The notes under the pieces: model-generated | Database searches by the model: none | What the model saw: only the letters and a program-made list of their open reading frames with translations | Told to the model about the DNA's origin: nothing | Assembly (NCBI GenBank): GCA_036960375.1 | Contig: JBALVY010000001.1 | Location: 868,001-932,000 of the forward strand | Origin: CAWVSB01 sp036960375 | GTDB lineage: Bacteria > Pseudomonadota > Gammaproteobacteria > Pseudomonadales > CAWVSB01 | Direction: 5' to 3' | DNA: 64,000 bases | In this document: piece after piece, positions 61,130-64,000 of the stretch | How the letters are laid out: every line of letters starts with the position of its first letter | Position numbering within the stretch: position 1 is the stretch's first letter | Position numbers and translations under genes: made by a program

Positions 61130-62191
61130 ATGGAGATCGACTGTTTGCCTGATTCTGCAATTAACGATGATTTTACTCATTGGTGTTTAAACGAAGGGGG
61201 TCGCAATGGACTGGACAACCCGGTGATACTATCTGTCTCCGGTGATGCCAGTTTCCGACATTATTACAGGCTTATGGCAGCACAAGGCAGCTTAGTCGCC
61301 GTAGATTCCCCTCCTGATAAGGAAAAGAACCTCGAGTTTGTTGCTCTTGCCAATGTATGGCGCTCGGCAGGCGTTGGTGTGCCTGAGGTTAAATCGGTGG
61401 ATCTGGATCGCGGTTTTATTCTGCAGGAGGACTTGGGTGACGTGTTGCTTATGGCTCAGCTTTCGGGCGATAAGACCGATGAGCTGTATCAGCGTGCTAT
61501 TGAGCAGTTATTGAAAATCCAGCAGGTATCTTTACCGTTGACCTATGAATCATGGACTATGCCTTCCTATTCTACCGAGTTACTGCAGGATGAAATGGAA
61601 TTGTTTCGTCACTGGTTTGTCGGCGAAATGCTGGGTGTCAGTCTTGACGAAGGGTCTAACCGTTTAATTGACAGGCTGTTTGCTCAGTTGGTGGAGTCCG
61701 CATGTCAGCAGCCCGTTGTCTGTGTGCATCGGGATTTTCATAGTCGTAATTTAATGCTGATTAGCGACGGAAATATTGGCGTCATTGATTTTCAGGATGC
61801 CGTGGCGGGCCCTATTACCTATGACCTGGTCTCGCTATACAAGGATTGCTATCTGCGCTGGCCCCGCCGGCGGGTACTTGAATGGGTAGAGGTATACCGA
61901 CAGCAAGCAACTAAGGCACTGGGTCTGAACCTTCCGGACGAGGCTGAGTTTATACGCCAGTTTGATTGGATGGGCATGCAGAGACACCTAAAAGTGTTAG
62001 GTATTTTTGCGCGACTCTGGTTGCGTGATGGTAAATCAGGGTATTTGAAAGATTTGCCTCTTGTGCTGGCCTATACAAGAGAAATGATGGCGCTATATCC
62101 CGAGTTTGCTGATTTTGAAGCCTGGTTTGTTCAGGTATTACAGCCAGCGATCGAAAAACAGGATTGGTATGTAGAGCGAGTCGTCGATTGA
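61130..62191 (+). CDS. amgK: N-acetylmuramate/N-acetylglucosamine kinase AmgK
   Basis: 353 residues, aminoglycoside-phosphotransferase fold. SGDASFRHYYRL, FILQEDLGDVLL, catalytic VCVHRDFHSRNLML, metal-binding VIDFQDAVAGPITYDLVSLY and CYLRWPRRRV. AmgK phosphorylates MurNAc/GlcNAc at the anomeric position for peptidoglycan recycling that bypasses MurA (the fosfomycin target). ATG 61130 lacks a ribosome-binding site; TTG 61145 has GGAG nine bases upstream, so the true start may be there. Divergent from lptD. Confidence 0.9.
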   Translation: MEIDCLPDSAINDDFTHWCLNEGGRNGLDNPVILSVSGDASFRHYYRLMAAQGSLVAVDSPPDKEKNLEFVALANVWRSAGVGVPEVKSVDLDRGFILQEDLGDVLLMAQLSGDKTDELYQRAIEQLLKIQQVSLPLTYESWTMPSYSTELLQDEMELFRHWFVGEMLGVSLDEGSNRLIDRLFAQLVESACQQPVVCVHRDFHSRNLMLISDGNIGVIDFQDAVAGPITYDLVSLYKDCYLRWPRRRVLEWVEVYRQQATKALGLNLPDEAEFIRQFDWMGMQRHLKVLGIFARLWLRDGKSGYLKDLPLVLAYTREMMALYPEFADFEAWFVQVLQPAIEKQDWYVERVVD

Positions 62192-62847
62192 AAGCGATGA
62201 TTCTGGCCGCAGGCAGGGGAGAGCGTATGCGCCCTCTGACTGATACTTTGCCTAAACCACTGTTGGAGGCGGGTGGCAAACCCCTGTTGGCCTACCATAT
62301 TGAAAAGCTGGTTGCTTGCGGGGTGAGTTCAATCGTAATTAATGTTGCGTGGCTTGCAGATTGCATCGAGAAATACGTTGGCGATGGGAGTCGATTCGGA
62401 GTTCCGGTGGTGCTCTCCTATGAAGACGAGGCGCTGGAAACGGGCGGCGGGATTTTCCAGGCATTGCCTCTACTGGGAGATGAGCCGTTTATCGTGGTAA
62501 ATGGCGATATCTGGACCGACTATCCCTATGAGTGTCTGGCTAACTATCCTGTGAGGCCTGATCAGCTGGCGCATTTGGTTTTGGTGGATAATCCCGAGCA
62601 TAACCCAGGCGGTGATTTTAGCTTGAGTGAGCAACAAATTTGTATTGATACTCCTCTATATACATTTAGCGGCCTACGGGTGTTTTCTCCGCGTCTATTT
62701 GATGGCTGCACCGCAGGCCGTTTTTCTGTTGTGCCGTTATTGCGTGAGGCCATGGCAAAAGCTCAGGTGACCGGTGAGTACTATGCTGGTCGTTGGGTAG
62801 ATGTAGGTACTCCCGAGCGATTGGCCGAGCTTGATCGGAGCTTGTAA
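62188..62847 (+). CDS. murU: N-acetylmuramate alpha-1-phosphate uridylyltransferase MurU
   Basis: 219 residues from TTG 62188, overlapping the amgK stop (TTGA); the family N-terminus MKAMILAAGRGERMRPLTDT fits this start, with ATG 62197 as an alternative. Nucleotidyltransferase motifs: G-x-G-x-R-M-R-P, LPKPLLEAGGKPL, FIVVNGDIWTDYPY and the terminal GRWVDVGTPERLAELD. It converts MurNAc-1-P to UDP-MurNAc. With AmgK it forms the Pseudomonas-type recycling shortcut. Confidence 0.92.
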   Translation: MKAMILAAGRGERMRPLTDTLPKPLLEAGGKPLLAYHIEKLVACGVSSIVINVAWLADCIEKYVGDGSRFGVPVVLSYEDEALETGGGIFQALPLLGDEPFIVVNGDIWTDYPYECLANYPVRPDQLAHLVLVDNPEHNPGGDFSLSEQQICIDTPLYTFSGLRVFSPRLFDGCTAGRFSVVPLLREAMAKAQVTGEYYAGRWVDVGTPERLAELDRSL

Positions 62848-62915
62848 ACCCTGCATGACTTGCATTCGGCAGTTCGCGCACTACAATCCGCATTCTCGAA
62901 GCGAAGGCAATCCTC

Positions 62916-64000
62916 ATGAGTATTAAGGCTTTACTATCCTCCCGTTTGCAGTCAGCGATGATCGCTGCAAATATTCCGCCAGAATGCCAGCCGGCAGTCA
63001 CCGCCAGTACACGCCCTGAATTTGGCGATTTTCAGGCTAATGGCGTGTTGGGGGCTGCCAAACGTTTAAAAACCAACCCTCGAGAGCTGGCGCAGTTGGT
63101 TATCGGTCATCTGGATATAGAAGATATTGCTGACAAAGTGGAAATCGCGGGCCCCGGTTTTATTAATATTCATGTGTCATCGGCTTTTTTGGCAAGCCAA
63201 GTGAAAGTTTTGGCCGCAGATGAGAGGCTTGGCGTGGCTGTGGTCGAGCCGCGACAGACGGTTATTGTTGATTATTCTGCACCGAACCTGGCCAAAGAGA
63301 TGCACGTAGGGCATTTACGTAGCACCATTATCGGTGATGCACTTGCGCGTCTGCTTGAATTCCAGGGCCATGATGTTGTGCGCCAGAATCATATGGGTGA
63401 CTGGGGCACCCAGTTTGGCATGTTGATAGCTGAGCTGGAGGAGCAATTGGGCAGCGGAGAGGAGCCGGAGCTCGCTCTGTCTGATTTGGAAAAGTTCTAT
63501 CAGCAATCAAAAAAACACTTTGATGATGACGCCGCCTTTGCCGATAAAGCACGTGAATACGTAGTAAAACTGCAATCCGGTGATGCTCACTGCCGACGTC
63601 TATGGCAGCAATTTATTGATATTTCTGTTGCTCACAGTGAGGAGATTTACCGTAGCTTAAATGTGACTTTAAGACATCAGGATATTAAGCCTGAGAGTGC
63701 ATATAACGATGGTCTTGGGCCGATCGTGGAGCACTTGAAAGCCAGGGGTTTGGCCCTCGAGAGCGATGGTGCACAAGTGGTGTTTCTTACTGAGCTGGCG
63801 GATAAAAAAGGTAATCCTAGCCCTGTTATTGTACAAAAAAGTGGTGGCGGCTATCTTTACGCGACATCTGACTTGGCTGCGCTGAAATATCGGGCAGAGG
63901 AATTACAAGCAGACCGCGTGCTGTATTTCATCGATGCTCGTCAATCTCTGCACATGAAGCAAATGTTCGTCCTTGCTCGTAAAGCTGGGCTAGTGGGCGA
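62916..64000 (+). CDS. argS: Arginyl-tRNA synthetase (3' end outside window)
   Basis: Starts at ATG 62916 (GAAGG about nine bases upstream) and is open to the right edge, 361 codons. N-terminal Add1 domain (TRPEFGDFQANGVLGAAKRL), class I signature A-P-N-L-A-K-E-M-H-V-G-H-L-R-S-T (HIGH equivalent HVGH), NHMGDWGTQFGMLIAELEE, and YLYATSDLAALKYR near the end. The KMSK-like loop and anticodon-binding domain lie beyond the window. Confidence 0.95.
   Translation, partial: MSIKALLSSRLQSAMIAANIPPECQPAVTASTRPEFGDFQANGVLGAAKRLKTNPRELAQLVIGHLDIEDIADKVEIAGPGFINIHVSSAFLASQVKVLAADERLGVAVVEPRQTVIVDYSAPNLAKEMHVGHLRSTIIGDALARLLEFQGHDVVRQNHMGDWGTQFGMLIAELEEQLGSGEEPELALSDLEKFYQQSKKHFDDDAAFADKAREYVVKLQSGDAHCRRLWQQFIDISVAHSEEIYRSLNVTLRHQDIKPESAYNDGLGPIVEHLKARGLALESDGAQVVFLTELADKKGNPSPVIVQKSGGGYLYATSDLAALKYRAEELQADRVLYFIDARQSLHMKQMFVLARKAGLVG

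Overview
The window looks like chromosome of a marine-type gammaproteobacterium, most likely Cellvibrionales or a close relative. The right end carries the standard order lptD-surA-pdxA-ksgA-apaG-apaH, then cca, a tsaD-folB-folK run, an amgK-murU cell-wall recycling pair and argS. Elsewhere there are duplicated wax-ester-synthase/DGAT genes, a fatty-acid cis/trans isomerase and a cytochrome P450. Lineage is inferred from gene content only.

Layout. 1-1.3 kb: debris of a surface-glycan locus (FkbM methyltransferase tail, ATP-grasp tail) around a truncated IS3 element. 1.4-4 kb: a bacterial pentameric ligand-gated ion channel and an orphan HlyD-type protein. 4-12.6 kb: a minus-strand lipid cluster (serine hydrolase, three alpha/beta hydrolases, an acyl-CoA synthetase, two WS/DGATs). 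13-26.5 kb: mixed envelope and housekeeping genes (EEP-family lipoprotein, RT0821-type secreted protein, DUF3014, GIDE/EF-hand plus LemA, P450, zinc dehydrogenase, YlqF GTPase, HI0933-type flavoprotein, Cti, an outer-membrane barrel, a SYLF lipoprotein).

26.7-38.8 kb: an IS6-family element abuts a TetR gene and supplies its stop codon. A plus-strand catabolic cluster diverges from TetR: a ureohydrolase, a complete 2-oxoacid dehydrogenase complex (E1 alpha, E1 beta, E2, E3), an SDR, an aldehyde dehydrogenase, a second SDR and an MFS transporter. The likely logic is hydrolysis of a guanidino compound, oxidation of the product and CoA-ester formation. The substrate is unknown.

38.8-49.7 kb: a decayed, mobile-element-rich island ending at tRNA-Phe. 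It holds relics of cobU and cobT (cobalamin salvage), the former split by a 322-bp MITE, a TonB-dependent receptor tail cut by the 3' end of an IS91-family element, and three near-identical 89-bp repeats. The repeats resemble IS91/ISCR oriIS ends. Each closes a passenger module on its right: IS91 tail; GH116 glycosidase plus a truncated duplicate; two YtcJ-type amidohydrolases. A second IS6-family element and an integrase tail lie next to the tRNA. The repeat-bounded modules are the most unusual architecture in the window and fit one-ended rolling-circle transposition.

49.7-64 kb: conserved core genes for tRNA modification and maturation, folate synthesis, LPS transport, outer-membrane protein folding, peptidoglycan recycling and arginyl-tRNA synthesis; argS runs off the end.
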